From: Pyrinomonadaceae bacterium
GTDB lineage: Bacteria; Acidobacteriota; Blastocatellia; Pyrinomonadales; Pyrinomonadaceae
Assembly: GCA_014534425.1 (NCBI GenBank)
Contig: JACVRN010000002.1
Location: 38,550-102,549 of the forward strand
DNA length: 64,000 nt
Direction: 5' to 3'
This document shows positions 1-8,348 of the stretch, in pieces. The translations under genes and the position numbers were made by a program. The first letter of the stretch is position 1. Each line of letters begins with the position of its first letter. Below the pieces are notes generated by a model. That model saw only the letters and a program-made list of their open reading frames with translations, had not been told where the DNA came from and made no database searches.

Positions 1-480
1 TACAGGCTAATCCTTTTCGGCCTCTTGCTGCGTATATTACATAGCCGCGCCGAGGCAGAGGATTGCTTGCAGGAGGTTTTCATACAGGTCTGGAGGCAAG
101 CTTCCTCTTTTGACGAAGCGCGCGGACGCCCCTTTACATGGCTCGTGACGATGGCGCGCAGCCGCGCCATAGACCGCCTGCGCGCACTCTCGTCGCGCGA
201 CCGCACCGTGCAGGAATCGGCACGCGAAGCGGTCGAAGAAGTATCCGACGCGGTCACGGATGCTATTCGCTCGGAACAGGGAGCGACGGTGCGCGCCGCG
301 CTCGATGCTTTGCCTCAGGAGCAAAGGCGCGTGCTTGAGCTTGCGTACTTTGAAGGGCTGACGCAATCGGAGATAGCCGAGCGTCTTAATCAACCGCTCG
401 GCACTATCAAGACGCGCACGCGCTCGGCCCTGATGAAGCTCAGGGAGCTTTTGAGCGGCGCGAGCGCGAATCTTTATTGA
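1..480 (+). CDS. ECF-type RNA polymerase sigma factor, 5'-truncated by the window
   Basis: Alternative sigma factor of the sigma-70 family. The reading frame is open from base 1, so the true start lies outside the window; an apparent TTG start at 25 falls inside region 2. Region 2 is visible as RAEAEDCLQEVFIQVWRQ followed by RPFTWLVTMARSRAIDRLR. Region 4 is the helix-turn-helix around LPQEQRRVLELAYFEGLTQS and ends in GTIKTRTRSALMKLRE. The stop codon directly abuts the next gene, a zinc-type anti-sigma factor, which is the usual arrangement for a sigma/anti-sigma pair. The regulon cannot be told from here. Confidence 0.9.
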   Translation, partial: YRLILFGLLLRILHSRAEAEDCLQEVFIQVWRQASSFDEARGRPFTWLVTMARSRAIDRLRALSSRDRTVQESAREAVEEVSDAVTDAIRSEQGATVRAALDALPQEQRRVLELAYFEGLTQSEIAERLNQPLGTIKTRTRSALMKLRELLSGASANLY

Positions 481-1332
481 TTGAAGACTGGTGTTAAGAA
501 TTTGATTAGCCACGAAGAAGAAAAAGAGATGCTGGCGGCTCATGCCTTAGGCGCGCTCGACTCGGAAGAGGCGCGACGGGTCGAAGAGCATCTTGAGGCT
601 TGCGCCGAGTGCCGCGCAGAATTGGAAGTGTGGCGCGACACCACCAGCGCGCTCGCCTACACGGTCGCGCCCGCAGAGCCTTCGCCGCAGCTTCGCTCAC
701 GCATACTGGAATCTGTGCGCGCTAGTAGCGCTCAACCGAAGATTGCAGGCGAGACTAAGAAAGCCGCTTCTTCATCTTCAAATGTCATAGCCTTTCAGCG
801 CTCCAACTTGAGCCGCGCGCAAAGATTCGGCGCGATTGCCGCGACGCTGGCTGTCATAACCCTTGCGGCGGCTCTCTTCATCGCTTTGCTTCGTTTAAGA
901 GAAGTACGCAGAGAGCTTGCGCGCAATCAGGCGGCTGTAGAGTCTCTGGCGAAACAGGTCGCGCAGGAGCGCGAGGCGCGCGAGCTTTTGACTTCACCGC
1001 AATCGCAGAACGCACAGCTTAACGGCACGAACATGGCTCCAGAAGCGCGCGGCCAGCTTGTCTTCGACCAGCGCACGGGCCACGCTATGCTTTTCGCTTA
1101 TAACCTGCCGCCCGTGCCTGCGGGCAAAGCTTACCAGTTGTGGTTCATCTCCGGCGGCAAGGTGATGCCCGGAAAAGTTTTCATGCCGGACAGAGATGGC
1201 CGCGCCATGATTAACGAGCAAGTGCCCGTCAATAATCTTGATTCAAAGCCCGTCTTCGCCGTCACGCTTGAGCCTTCAGGCGGCGTGCAGGTCGCAACGG
1301 GCGAGAAATATCTACTCAGCCCTTCTTCCTGA
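481..1332 (+). CDS. membrane anti-sigma factor with zinc-finger and RskA-type C-terminal domain
   Basis: Probable anti-sigma factor for the preceding sigma factor. An N-terminal zinc-binding anti-sigma motif of the HxxxCxxC type is visible (EEHLEACAECRAEL, about residues 36-49). One transmembrane helix follows around residues 118-137, then a short coiled stretch and a C-terminal RskA-like domain (GHAMLFAYNLPPVPAGKAYQ) that would sit outside the membrane. The family holds its sigma factor at the membrane until a signal leads to release. The start chosen is TTG at 481, which abuts the sigma stop codon; an ATG at 529 is an alternative that keeps the zinc motif. Confidence 0.88.
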   Translation: MKTGVKNLISHEEEKEMLAAHALGALDSEEARRVEEHLEACAECRAELEVWRDTTSALAYTVAPAEPSPQLRSRILESVRASSAQPKIAGETKKAASSSSNVIAFQRSNLSRAQRFGAIAATLAVITLAAALFIALLRLREVRRELARNQAAVESLAKQVAQEREARELLTSPQSQNAQLNGTNMAPEARGQLVFDQRTGHAMLFAYNLPPVPAGKAYQLWFISGGKVMPGKVFMPDRDGRAMINEQVPVNNLDSKPVFAVTLEPSGGVQVATGEKYLLSPSS

Positions 1333-1442
1333 AACCTTCGGCGTCATAAATCCAACGGGCGGCCCCGTCACGTAGATTAATTTTGGATTCCGTAATGCAA
1401 GGCGGAAATTAGTGACCCCGCAAACTATAAGGAGAAGAGTTT

Positions 1443-1913
1443 ATGAAAAAGCATGTCTCACTTGTACGGCTCGCGCTTCCCTTCCTGCTGGCTCTGATGC
1501 TCGTTACTTCTTTCGGCGCGCAGCCTTCAAAGGCCAGCGCTCAGGAAAAGAGTCTCTATGACAGGCTGGGCGGCTACAACGCCGTCGCCGCAGTGGTTGA
1601 CGACTTCATAGGACGGCTCGCCACAGACAAAAGATTCGAGCGCTTCTTCTCAGGCCACAGCAAGGATTCTCTGAAGCGCATTCGTCAACACATAGTAGAC
1701 CAGTTGTGCATGGCTGCGGGCGGCCCCTGCGCTTACACGGGGCGCACCATGAAGGACTCGCACGAAGGTCTGGGAATCTCCGAAGATGATTGGAAGGCAG
1801 CCGTAGACCACCTAGTAGCGTCGCTAGACAAATTCAAAGTCGGCAAGCGCGAGAAGGACGACCTGCTCGCAGCCGTCTCAAAATTCAAGGCCGATATTGT
1901 GGAGAAGAAGTAA
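1443..1913 (+). CDS. secreted group I truncated haemoglobin
   Basis: Haem protein of the truncated globin family, 156 residues. It has an N-terminal signal peptide (hydrophobic core about residues 8-25, likely cut after ASA), so it is predicted to act outside the cytoplasm, which is unusual for this family. The globin starts at SLYDRLGGYNAVAAVVDDF. The proximal histidine is H107 in MKDSHEGLGIS. At the distal B10 position, where many group I members have tyrosine, this protein seems to have isoleucine (VVDDFIG), so its ligand chemistry may differ. A good ribosome site (AAGGAG) precedes the ATG, and a strong terminator follows. Function in oxygen or NO handling is inferred from the family. Confidence 0.85.
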   Translation: MKKHVSLVRLALPFLLALMLVTSFGAQPSKASAQEKSLYDRLGGYNAVAAVVDDFIGRLATDKRFERFFSGHSKDSLKRIRQHIVDQLCMAAGGPCAYTGRTMKDSHEGLGISEDDWKAAVDHLVASLDKFKVGKREKDDLLAAVSKFKADIVEKK

Positions 1914-1948
1914 GACTTCTCAGCCTCCACGACTTTTTCAGGAATCTT

Positions 1949-1992
1949 GTTGGCCGGAAGGGCGCCCCTCCTTTCCGGCCAACTTCTTTTTC
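1949..1992 (+). terminator. intrinsic terminator after the truncated haemoglobin gene
   Basis: An 11-bp perfect stem pairs 1949-1959 with 1973-1983 (GTTGGCCGGAA and its complement). It is followed directly by a T-rich tract (TTCTTTTT). It lies 36 bases past the globin stop codon. Confidence 0.8.
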
Positions 1993-2117
1993 GGTAGAGG
2001 TGAAACTGAAAAAGATATTTCTTTCGTCAAAGAAGCGTGAATTGTGTTCGCTAAATTGAAGACCTTGCGCCCTGTACGGTAGTATAAAGTTAGTGAAAGA
2101 GAGAGCGAGAGGTGCCA

Positions 2118-2321
2118 ATGGCAGAAAAAGAGCGACCCAAAGTAACCAACGAGATTTCCGACGAGACCGGACAGTACGACGCACGCTTTATTCTCTGGCG
2201 ACAGTTCTGCTCGCAGAACAACATCCCTGTGGAAACCCTGCCCAGCGACCTGAGCGGCGAGGCCAAAGAGAAATGGGAAAAGCTCAAAGAAGAGCGACTG
2301 AGAAAACCCGAGAAAGAATAA
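2118..2321 (+). CDS. small hydrophilic protein of unknown function
   Basis: A 67-residue, highly charged protein starting MAEKERPKVTNEI, with the core DARFILWRQFCSQNNIPVE and a lysine/glutamate-rich tail. I do not recognise the family. The start at ATG 2118 is preceded by GAGAGGTG; an in-frame GTG lies two codons upstream. There is no signal peptide or membrane segment. The stop codon touches the first base of a 69-bp perfect palindrome. It is convergent with the metallo-hydrolase gene. Confidence 0.55.
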   Translation: MAEKERPKVTNEISDETGQYDARFILWRQFCSQNNIPVETLPSDLSGEAKEKWEKLKEERLRKPEKE

Positions 2322-2389
2322 AGAAATTTAATCATTGATTCATTTCTTCATTGATTCAATGAAGAAATGAATCAATGATTAAATTTCTT
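2321..2389. repeat. 69-bp perfect palindrome between convergent genes
   Basis: Left arm 2321-2354 and right arm 2356-2389 are perfect reverse complements of 34 bases around a single central T at 2355. The arms are built from the word ATTGATTCA and TTTCTTC. The palindrome fills the gap between a plus-strand stop (2319-2321) and a minus-strand stop (2401), so it could end transcription in both directions. The same word recurs in hairpins at 19607, 34164 and 38819. Confidence 0.9.
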
Positions 2390-2400
2390 CTTCCTTGTCT

Positions 2401-3087
2401 TTAGAGGTATCTTCCAATCATGTACGCTCCTGTCAGGAATGGGTTGGTCTTTCGCTCGCGCCCTATGGTCGTAGAGGGGCCGTGGCCGGAATAGACCTCA
2501 ACGTCGTCGCCAAGCGGGATGATTTTGTTCATCAGCGAATCCATCAACTGCTCCGTGGAGCCTCCGGGCAAATCAGTCCTCCCGATTGAGCCTGCGAAAA
2601 GACAATCGCCCACGAAAACTTTTCTCTCGCGCTCTTCAAACAGTACAACGTGGCCGGGCGTGTGACCCGGACAGTGCAGGACTTTGAAAGCAAGCTCGCC
2701 GACCGCGTAAGTTTCACCGTCCGTCCAGTACCTATCAATCGCAGGCGGCTCTTCGTAATCGAAGCCGTAGAGCGGCCACTGCGAACGCGGGATGCCTACC
2801 CACGCGGGCTGCTCCGGCAAAGCCCTGTAAAGCGGCTCGTCCGCCGCGTGAAGCAGCACGAGCGCCTCGGGCCTCAGCTTCTTTAAACCAGCCACGCCGC
2901 CCACGTGATCCAGGTGCGCGTGCGTCAGCGTAATCGCCTGTAAATTCAAGCCGCGCTTTTCCAGCGTCTCGACTATTAGCTTCGCCTCGTCGCCCGGGTC
3001 TATGCAGATGGCCTGCCCGGTCTTCGGGCATCCGACGATGCGCGTCTGCTGTTGAAAGGGCGTGACGGTAAGCTCTTCTATAATCAT
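2401..3087 (-). CDS. MBL-fold metallo-hydrolase, glyoxalase II-like
   Basis: Metallo-beta-lactamase fold hydrolase of about 228 residues. The metal-binding signature THAHLDH is at residues 55-61, further ligands are in HCPGHTPGH and in FVGDCLFAGSIGRTDLPGG, and a last histidine is in YSGHGPSTTIG. The family includes hydroxyacylglutathione hydrolases and related thioester hydrolases; the exact substrate cannot be read from sequence. The start chosen is the ATG giving MIIEELTVTPF, since the 22 residues upstream have no family match. It is divergent from the radical SAM gene. Confidence 0.88.
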   Translation of the reverse strand: MIIEELTVTPFQQQTRIVGCPKTGQAICIDPGDEAKLIVETLEKRGLNLQAITLTHAHLDHVGGVAGLKKLRPEALVLLHAADEPLYRALPEQPAWVGIPRSQWPLYGFDYEEPPAIDRYWTDGETYAVGELAFKVLHCPGHTPGHVVLFEERERKVFVGDCLFAGSIGRTDLPGGSTEQLMDSLMNKIIPLGDDVEVYSGHGPSTTIGRERKTNPFLTGAYMIGRYL

Positions 3088-3189
3088 AAAACGGCTCTTC
3101 TTTCGGACACCTTGAACTCTTTGATTTTCATCTAAAGGAGTATAATTCCTCACCGGAATTTCCGCTATTTTTGAAGAGGTTTTAAGACA

Positions 3190-4263
3190 ATGCCAATGGG
3201 TACGCGCTCAAGCTCGCTCGCAGACGTTCTGGACGAGTTGACGGCGGAAGGAGCCGCCGAGTTAACCGAGCATATTAACGATAAAGATTTACGCTGCTAC
3301 GCCTGCGGCCATCGCTGCCTGATTCGAGAAGGCAAGCGCGGCATCTGCAAAGTACGCTACAACGAAGAGGGCCGCCTGATGGTGCCCAAGAATTACGTCG
3401 CCGCGCTTGCCTGCGACCCCACCGAGAAGAAGCCCTTCTTCCATGCTCTGCCAGGCTCGGACACACTGACCTTCGGCATGCTGGGCTGCGACCTTCACTG
3501 CGCCTACTGTCAAAATTGGTTGACCTCGCAGGCTCTCAGGGATGAGACGGCGGGAACTCAGCCGAAGGTTGTGACGGCTGAGAGGCTTGTCAGCCTGGCG
3601 CACGCTTACGGGGCTTCTATGGTCGGGTCTAGCTATAACGAGCCGTTGATTACCGCAGAGTGGGCCGTGGATGTCTTTAAGCTGGCGAAGCCGGAAGGGT
3701 TCAAGACGGCTTTCATCTCGAACGGGAATGCTACGCCGCAAGTTCTGGATTACCTGCGGCCCTGGACGGATTGCTACAAGATTGATTTGAAGTCCATGAG
3801 TGACCGCAACTACCGTCAGCTTGGCGGCGTGGTGGACAACATTCTGGAGACCGTCAAGATGGTTCACGAGCGGGGCTTCTGGGAAGAGATTGTCACGCTC
3901 GTTATCCCGGGCTTTAATGCTTCGGAGGACGAACTAAGGCGCGCGGCTGACTTCATAGCGTCGGTTTCGCCTGACATTCCTTGGCACGTAACGGCCTTTC
4001 ACCAGGACTACAACATGACTGAGAACGCCAACACGACCGCAGAGCAGTTGATACGCGCGTGCGAAATTGGGCGCGAGGCCGGACTGCGCTACATCTACGC
4101 GGGCAACCTGCCCGGACGAGTAGGCCGTTGGGAGAACACCTACTGCCCTTCGTGTGACGAGCTTTTAATAGAGCGCTACGGCTACATCATCAGGAAGATG
4201 AAAATTCCGCACGACGGCAAGTGCCCCAACTGCGCCACCGTGATTCCAGGCATCTGGGCGTAA
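3190..4263 (+). CDS. amrS: AmmeMemoRadiSam system radical SAM enzyme
   Basis: Radical SAM protein of the AmmeMemoRadiSam family, 357 residues. The cluster-binding cysteines are in the CxxxCxxC motif GCDLHCAYCQNW (C100, C104, C107). An N-terminal cysteine pair region (RCYACGHRC) and a C-terminal zinc-ribbon-like part (CPSCDELLIERYG and CPNCATVIPGIWA) are typical of this family. Its partners, the MEMO1-like and AMMECR1-like proteins, are present as one fused gene at 60838-62235. The biochemical role of this conserved trio is not settled. It is divergent from the metallo-hydrolase, with a hairpin repeat downstream. Confidence 0.93.
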   Translation: MPMGTRSSSLADVLDELTAEGAAELTEHINDKDLRCYACGHRCLIREGKRGICKVRYNEEGRLMVPKNYVAALACDPTEKKPFFHALPGSDTLTFGMLGCDLHCAYCQNWLTSQALRDETAGTQPKVVTAERLVSLAHAYGASMVGSSYNEPLITAEWAVDVFKLAKPEGFKTAFISNGNATPQVLDYLRPWTDCYKIDLKSMSDRNYRQLGGVVDNILETVKMVHERGFWEEIVTLVIPGFNASEDELRRAADFIASVSPDIPWHVTAFHQDYNMTENANTTAEQLIRACEIGREAGLRYIYAGNLPGRVGRWENTYCPSCDELLIERYGYIIRKMKIPHDGKCPNCATVIPGIWA

Positions 4264-4265
4264 AT

Positions 4266-4372
4266 TAGCAATCAGCAGTCAGCCATCAGCTTTCAGCCAG
4301 AAGATAATTGACTCTCGAATTGAAATCTCAAATCTGAAAATTAATAGCTGATTGCTGATAGCTGATTGCTTC
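4266..4372. repeat. intergenic hairpin made of heptad words
   Basis: About 4266-4291 reads as near-tandem 7-mers of the type ATCAGCA, and about 4345-4372 as their complement (GCTGATTGCTGATAGCTGA), giving imperfect inverted arms. The loop holds the words GAAATCTCAAATCTG. The repeat fills the gap between the convergent amrS and nagZ-like genes and could act as a terminator. Confidence 0.75.
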
Positions 4373-5649
4373 TAAAAATTTGAGGAGCGGCGGGTCTTGC
4401 CTTCGGGTGTGCCGTAAAGGGGCGCGTACTCTTCATCCTCTTCGGCGGCGCGGAGTGCGCGTTTGAGTTCGCCTATGTCGCGCGAGACTATGTCGAACTC
4501 GTCTTGGTCGAAGGATTCGTAGTCGCCCGCGATTGAAAGCACGTGGTCAATCCTGCGGCCAGCGCGGTCAAGCGCGTCTTCGGGAAGCTTTCCCTTGATG
4601 GCCGCTTCTACAATCGCGTCGCGTGCGGCGACGAAGTTTGCGGCCTGCTCGCAGATGAGAATCATGTCCGAGCCTGCTTCGACGGCGCGCAGTGATGCTT
4701 CCGCAACCGAGAGCGTCTTGACCACCGCGCCCATCTCCATGTCGTCCGTGATGACAAGCCCGTCGAATTTCAAGGTCAGTCGCAGAAGGCGCATGACCAC
4801 GTTGCTTGAGATTGTGGCCGGTAGCTGGTGAATGCTCTCTAACGGCGGCAACTCACCCGTGCGGCGAAACCATGCTTGCAGAAACTCTGAGACATCCGGG
4901 AACGCGGCGTGGCTCACCATCACGCTGTGCAGCAACTCTCCTGGACGATGAAACATCAAGTCCATGAAGGGCACCAAATCTTTTTCCAGAATCTCTTCCC
5001 AGGTGTGCTGAACTACGGGAAGACGCCGGTGCGAATCTACGGTCGAGCCGCCCAAGCCCGGAAAATGTTTGCCGCAGCCAACGATGCGCCCCTTCTGCAA
5101 GCCGTCCAGATAAGCGCCCGCGAGACGAGAGACTTCCTGCGGCGAGCGCCCGAATGTTCTGCCGCGCAGACCGTTCTCCTGATTATCACCCGAAAGGTCA
5201 AGGACGGGCGCGAAGTTTATATTGAAGCCCAGGAGTCTGAGGGCACGAGCCGAAAGCTCTCCGAATTTTTTCGCAAGGTGCGTCTGTCCGGCGTCGCGCA
5301 CGGCCTTGGCCGAAGGCATAGGCTCGCAGATGGCTCGGAAGCGGTCAACGAGTCCGCCCTCCTGGTCTACGCCTATGAGGACGGGATGATCGACCGCGTC
5401 GCGTATCTGCGCGTTGAGGAGCGCGATCTGTTCGGGCGATTCGACGTTGCGACCGAAGAGGACTACGCCGCCCGGCTGCACTTCGCTCAGCAGCTTACGC
5501 ATGCGCCGGTCAATCTCAGTCCCTGGAATGCCTATGAAGAGCACACGCCCGGCCTTGCGCTCGACGGGTAACTCCCTTTTGCTCTCGCCCTGTGTTCCGC
5601 CTTCCGGCATGAGTCCTGGATTTCCCTTTTCATCAAAAAGCACAATCAA
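4372..5649 (-). CDS. nagZ: glycoside hydrolase family 3, beta-N-acetylhexosaminidase (NagZ-like)
   Basis: GH3 enzyme expected to remove N-acetylglucosamine from muropeptides in cell-wall recycling. Family marks are VLIGVDQEGGLVDRF, the loop motif GKHFPGLGGSTVDSHRRLP with the catalytic Asp-His pair, and the nucleophile aspartate in VITDDMEMGAV. There is no signal peptide, in line with a cytoplasmic enzyme. The C-terminus carries an extra acidic tail of about 50 residues. The start is uncertain: TTG at 5649 or ATG at 5610. Its stop codon abuts the heptad hairpin at 4266-4372. Confidence 0.87.
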   Translation of the reverse strand: MIVLFDEKGNPGLMPEGGTQGESKRELPVERKAGRVLFIGIPGTEIDRRMRKLLSEVQPGGVVLFGRNVESPEQIALLNAQIRDAVDHPVLIGVDQEGGLVDRFRAICEPMPSAKAVRDAGQTHLAKKFGELSARALRLLGFNINFAPVLDLSGDNQENGLRGRTFGRSPQEVSRLAGAYLDGLQKGRIVGCGKHFPGLGGSTVDSHRRLPVVQHTWEEILEKDLVPFMDLMFHRPGELLHSVMVSHAAFPDVSEFLQAWFRRTGELPPLESIHQLPATISSNVVMRLLRLTLKFDGLVITDDMEMGAVVKTLSVAEASLRAVEAGSDMILICEQAANFVAARDAIVEAAIKGKLPEDALDRAGRRIDHVLSIAGDYESFDQDEFDIVSRDIGELKRALRAAEEDEEYAPLYGTPEGKTRRSSNF

Positions 5650-5772
5650 TTTTTTGTGCTGTTCACCTTTATGAGCTTACGGCTTGAAACTGCGATTTGG
5701 CAAGAAGAGGAGAAGCCAATTTTTTGAAGCGCGCTTGATAATCAGGCGCGAGCCGACTTACCATCTTTATTA

Positions 5773-6750
5773 ATGAATGCCGTTCTGGATGAAAGGAAGG
5801 AAAGCGCGGCGCAGTTCGCGCGAAAGATAAAGGCGCGGGCACGCGAGCTTGGCTTTCATAAGGTTGGGGTTGTGCCCGCGACGGCGCTCGTGCAGGAGCG
5901 TGAGCGCCTTACAGAGTGGCTTGAGCGAGGGTTTCAAGGCGAGATGCTCTGGATGGCGCGCGAGCCGCTTCGTCGCACAGACCCTCGATTGATTTTCCCC
6001 GAAGCGCGCTCGGTCATAGTCGTCGCGCTCAACTACTACACGCCTCACAATCACGCGCCGGATGCCGCTACGGGCAAGATTTCACGCTACGCGTGGGGCG
6101 ATGATTATCACGATGTGGTCGCGGAGAAACTTAAAAAACTGCTGGCGTGGATTAAAGAGGAGCGTGCGGAAGCAGAAGGCAAGACGTGCGTTGATATTCA
6201 GCCTGTGATGGACAAAGCGTGGGGCGTGCGCGCTGGCCTTGGCTGGATAGGCAAGCACTCGAACCTCATCACGAAAGATTATGGCTCGTGGGTTTTTCTG
6301 GGCGAGCTGCTGCTTAACCTTGAGCTTGAGTATGATGAGGAGAAGATTGAAGATCATTGCGGAAGCTGTACGCTCTGCATCGAAGCTTGCCCGACCGGCG
6401 CGATTGTAGAGCCTTACGTGGTAGACTCCAACCGTTGCATCTCTTACGCGACGATTGAGCTTCGCGCGCCTGAGATGCCCGCTCAGGTCTCTGCGAACCT
6501 TGAGGGCTGGCTCTACGGTTGCGACATCTGCCAGGACGTGTGCCCCTGGAATCGTTTCGAGCAGCCGACGGATGAAGAGAGATTCGAGCCGCGCGAGGGA
6601 AACGTGAACGCCAACCTCTCAGAGCTTCTTGAGATGACACAGGAAGATTACTCAGCGCGTTTTCGCAAGAGCGCCATCAAGCGCGCCAAGCTGGCGGGCT
6701 TAAAGCGCAACGCACGCGCCCTCACGAAAGCGCGCGGCGAAGAAAAATAG
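5773..6750 (+). CDS. queG: epoxyqueuosine reductase
   Basis: Last enzyme of queuosine synthesis in tRNA: reduces epoxyqueuosine to queuosine using cobalamin and two [4Fe-4S] clusters. The 325-residue protein shows the N-terminal cobalamin-binding part (GFHKVGVVPA, ALNYYTP, RYAWGDDYHDV). The two ferredoxin-like motifs are CGSCTLCIEACPTGAI and YGCDICQDVCPWN. The length is normal for the short form without extra HEAT repeats. It stands alone between a minus-strand glycosidase and an epimerase-like gene. Confidence 0.95.
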   Translation: MNAVLDERKESAAQFARKIKARARELGFHKVGVVPATALVQERERLTEWLERGFQGEMLWMAREPLRRTDPRLIFPEARSVIVVALNYYTPHNHAPDAATGKISRYAWGDDYHDVVAEKLKKLLAWIKEERAEAEGKTCVDIQPVMDKAWGVRAGLGWIGKHSNLITKDYGSWVFLGELLLNLELEYDEEKIEDHCGSCTLCIEACPTGAIVEPYVVDSNRCISYATIELRAPEMPAQVSANLEGWLYGCDICQDVCPWNRFEQPTDEERFEPREGNVNANLSELLEMTQEDYSARFRKSAIKRAKLAGLKRNARALTKARGEEK

Positions 6751-6853
6751 AACCCTTCTTATACCTCACGCGTAAACCAGCCGTATGCTTCCAATCAAAG
6801 AAGAAGGCTTAGGACAAGCTTTCCTTCTTCTCTTTCCAAAAGGAGCGTGAGCA

Positions 6854-7894
6854 ATGCGAATCCTTGTCATAGGCGGAACCAGCTTTATAGGCCCGCGCGT
6901 CGTGAGTAAACTCGTGGAGCAGGGACACGAATTGGCCGTCTTTCATCGCGGTCAGACAAAGAGCGACCTGCCATACGGGGTAGAAGAAATCACAGGGGAG
7001 CGCGCGGCGCTCTCAAATTTCTCTTCCGAGTTCAAACGTTTCGCGCCCGAAGTCGTGCTCGACATGATTCTCTTCACGGAAGACGAAGCGCGCACGGCTT
7101 TACAGGTCTTCAAGGGAATGGCGCGCCGCTTCGTCATGCCGAGCAGCATGGATGTTTACCGCGCCTACGGTCGCTTGCTGAAACTTGAGCAGGGCGCGCC
7201 CGACCCCATTCCCTACACGGAAGAAGGCCCCTTGCGAGAGGTTCTGTACCCTTACCGCTCGCGCGCCAAAAGCGAGGATGAGCGCGCGTACAGCTACGAT
7301 AAAATCTTAGCCGAGCGTGTCATGATGAGCGACGATAAGTTGCCCGCCACAATCCTTCGCCTGCCAGCAGTCTACGGCCCCGGCGACAAACAGCATCGCC
7401 TCTTTGAATACCTGAAGCCCATGGATGATGGCCGCCCCTTCATTCTGATGGGAGAGCGCAGGGCAGAGTGGCTCTGGTCGCGCGGCTTCGTAGAAAACGT
7501 TGCGGACGCAATCGCGCTGGCTGTGACAACGGAGCGCGCAATGGGGCGCATCTACAATGTGGCCGAGCGCGACGCGCTCACGGAACGCGAGTGGCTTCAG
7601 AGCATAGCGCGCATCGCCGGATGGAACGGGGAAATCCTGTTGCTCGAAAACTCCGACATGCCAGAACATCTGGCCGACGATGCTCCTTATGAAAATCATC
7701 TGGTTTCAGATTCCAGCCGCATACGCCGCGAGCTTGGCTTTGAAGAACGTGTAGGGCGAGACGAGGCGCTCAGGCAAACCATAGAATGGGAAAGAGAGAA
7801 TCCGCCGACGGAGATTAATCAGGCCCAATTCGACTACGCCGCAGAAGACGCGGCGGTTGAAAAACTGAAAGCGCGCGAGTCCGGCGTGAGATAA
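6854..7894 (+). CDS. NAD-dependent epimerase/dehydratase family protein
   Basis: Extended short-chain dehydrogenase, 346 residues. The Rossmann glycine motif is at the very N-terminus (GGTSFIG), and a catalytic-type YxxxK is present as YSYDK near residue 146. The substrate is unknown; the family acts mainly on nucleotide sugars. The motif AVYGPGDKQHRLFEYL resembles sugar epimerases. A strong ribosome site (AAAAGGAG) precedes the ATG. It is a single-gene unit; a long non-coding stretch follows. Confidence 0.88.
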   Translation: MRILVIGGTSFIGPRVVSKLVEQGHELAVFHRGQTKSDLPYGVEEITGERAALSNFSSEFKRFAPEVVLDMILFTEDEARTALQVFKGMARRFVMPSSMDVYRAYGRLLKLEQGAPDPIPYTEEGPLREVLYPYRSRAKSEDERAYSYDKILAERVMMSDDKLPATILRLPAVYGPGDKQHRLFEYLKPMDDGRPFILMGERRAEWLWSRGFVENVADAIALAVTTERAMGRIYNVAERDALTEREWLQSIARIAGWNGEILLLENSDMPEHLADDAPYENHLVSDSSRIRRELGFEERVGRDEALRQTIEWERENPPTEINQAQFDYAAEDAAVEKLKARESGVR

Positions 7895-8250
7895 AAAGGA
7901 TGCGCCAGCCGTATGACATGAAGTAGCGGTGAAAGTAGGCTCACCTTAAATTAAAGCTAAAGAGGTTCAGCTTAAATTAAAACTTTGGTCTGCGGCCCCG
8001 GCGTTTGGTTCCCTGGCACTTGCTGTCATTAGAATGGATTTCGTTACGGTTTTCTCTGCGTCTGAGCCTCGCAGATGGTTCTTGTCTGCCTAGCAAGTTT
8101 TTTGCACATGGGGAAAGCGTCTTATGGCGCAGCAACTTCCGCTAAACGGCTCTCTGATTTAATCGTTAGGCTCTTGGCGGAGGGCCATATTGACAATTCG
8201 TTGCAATATTTTTTGCTAGAAAATTTTTTGGGGTTTTATGAAATTAATCT
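7895..8250. other. non-coding stretch upstream of the AP2 gene
   Basis: About 350 bases without a credible gene. An 11-base direct repeat (CTTAAATTAAA) occurs twice near 7943-7983. Several AT-rich blocks lie near 8200. A weak TTGACA at about 8189 lacks a good -10 box. Nothing else is recognisable. Confidence 0.5.
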
Positions 8251-8279
8251 TTGACATCCGGTGAAAAGCGATGTAATTT
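8251..8279 (+). promoter_or_regulatory. sigma-70-like promoter of the AP2 gene
   Basis: A perfect -35 box TTGACA (8251-8256), a 17-base spacer, and -10 TAATTT (8274-8279). It lies 70 bases before the AP2-domain gene start at 8349. Confidence 0.65.
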
Positions 8280-8348
8280 TGCGTCGCCTCATCATAAATA
8301 CCCAGCTTCACAGCAAGAAGCTCTGTCTCCAAGGAGATTGATATAAGT

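Noticed and set aside
4909..5571. A 220-codon open frame antisense to the glycosidase
   Set aside because: The minus-strand gene has all GH3 catalytic motifs; the plus frame has none.
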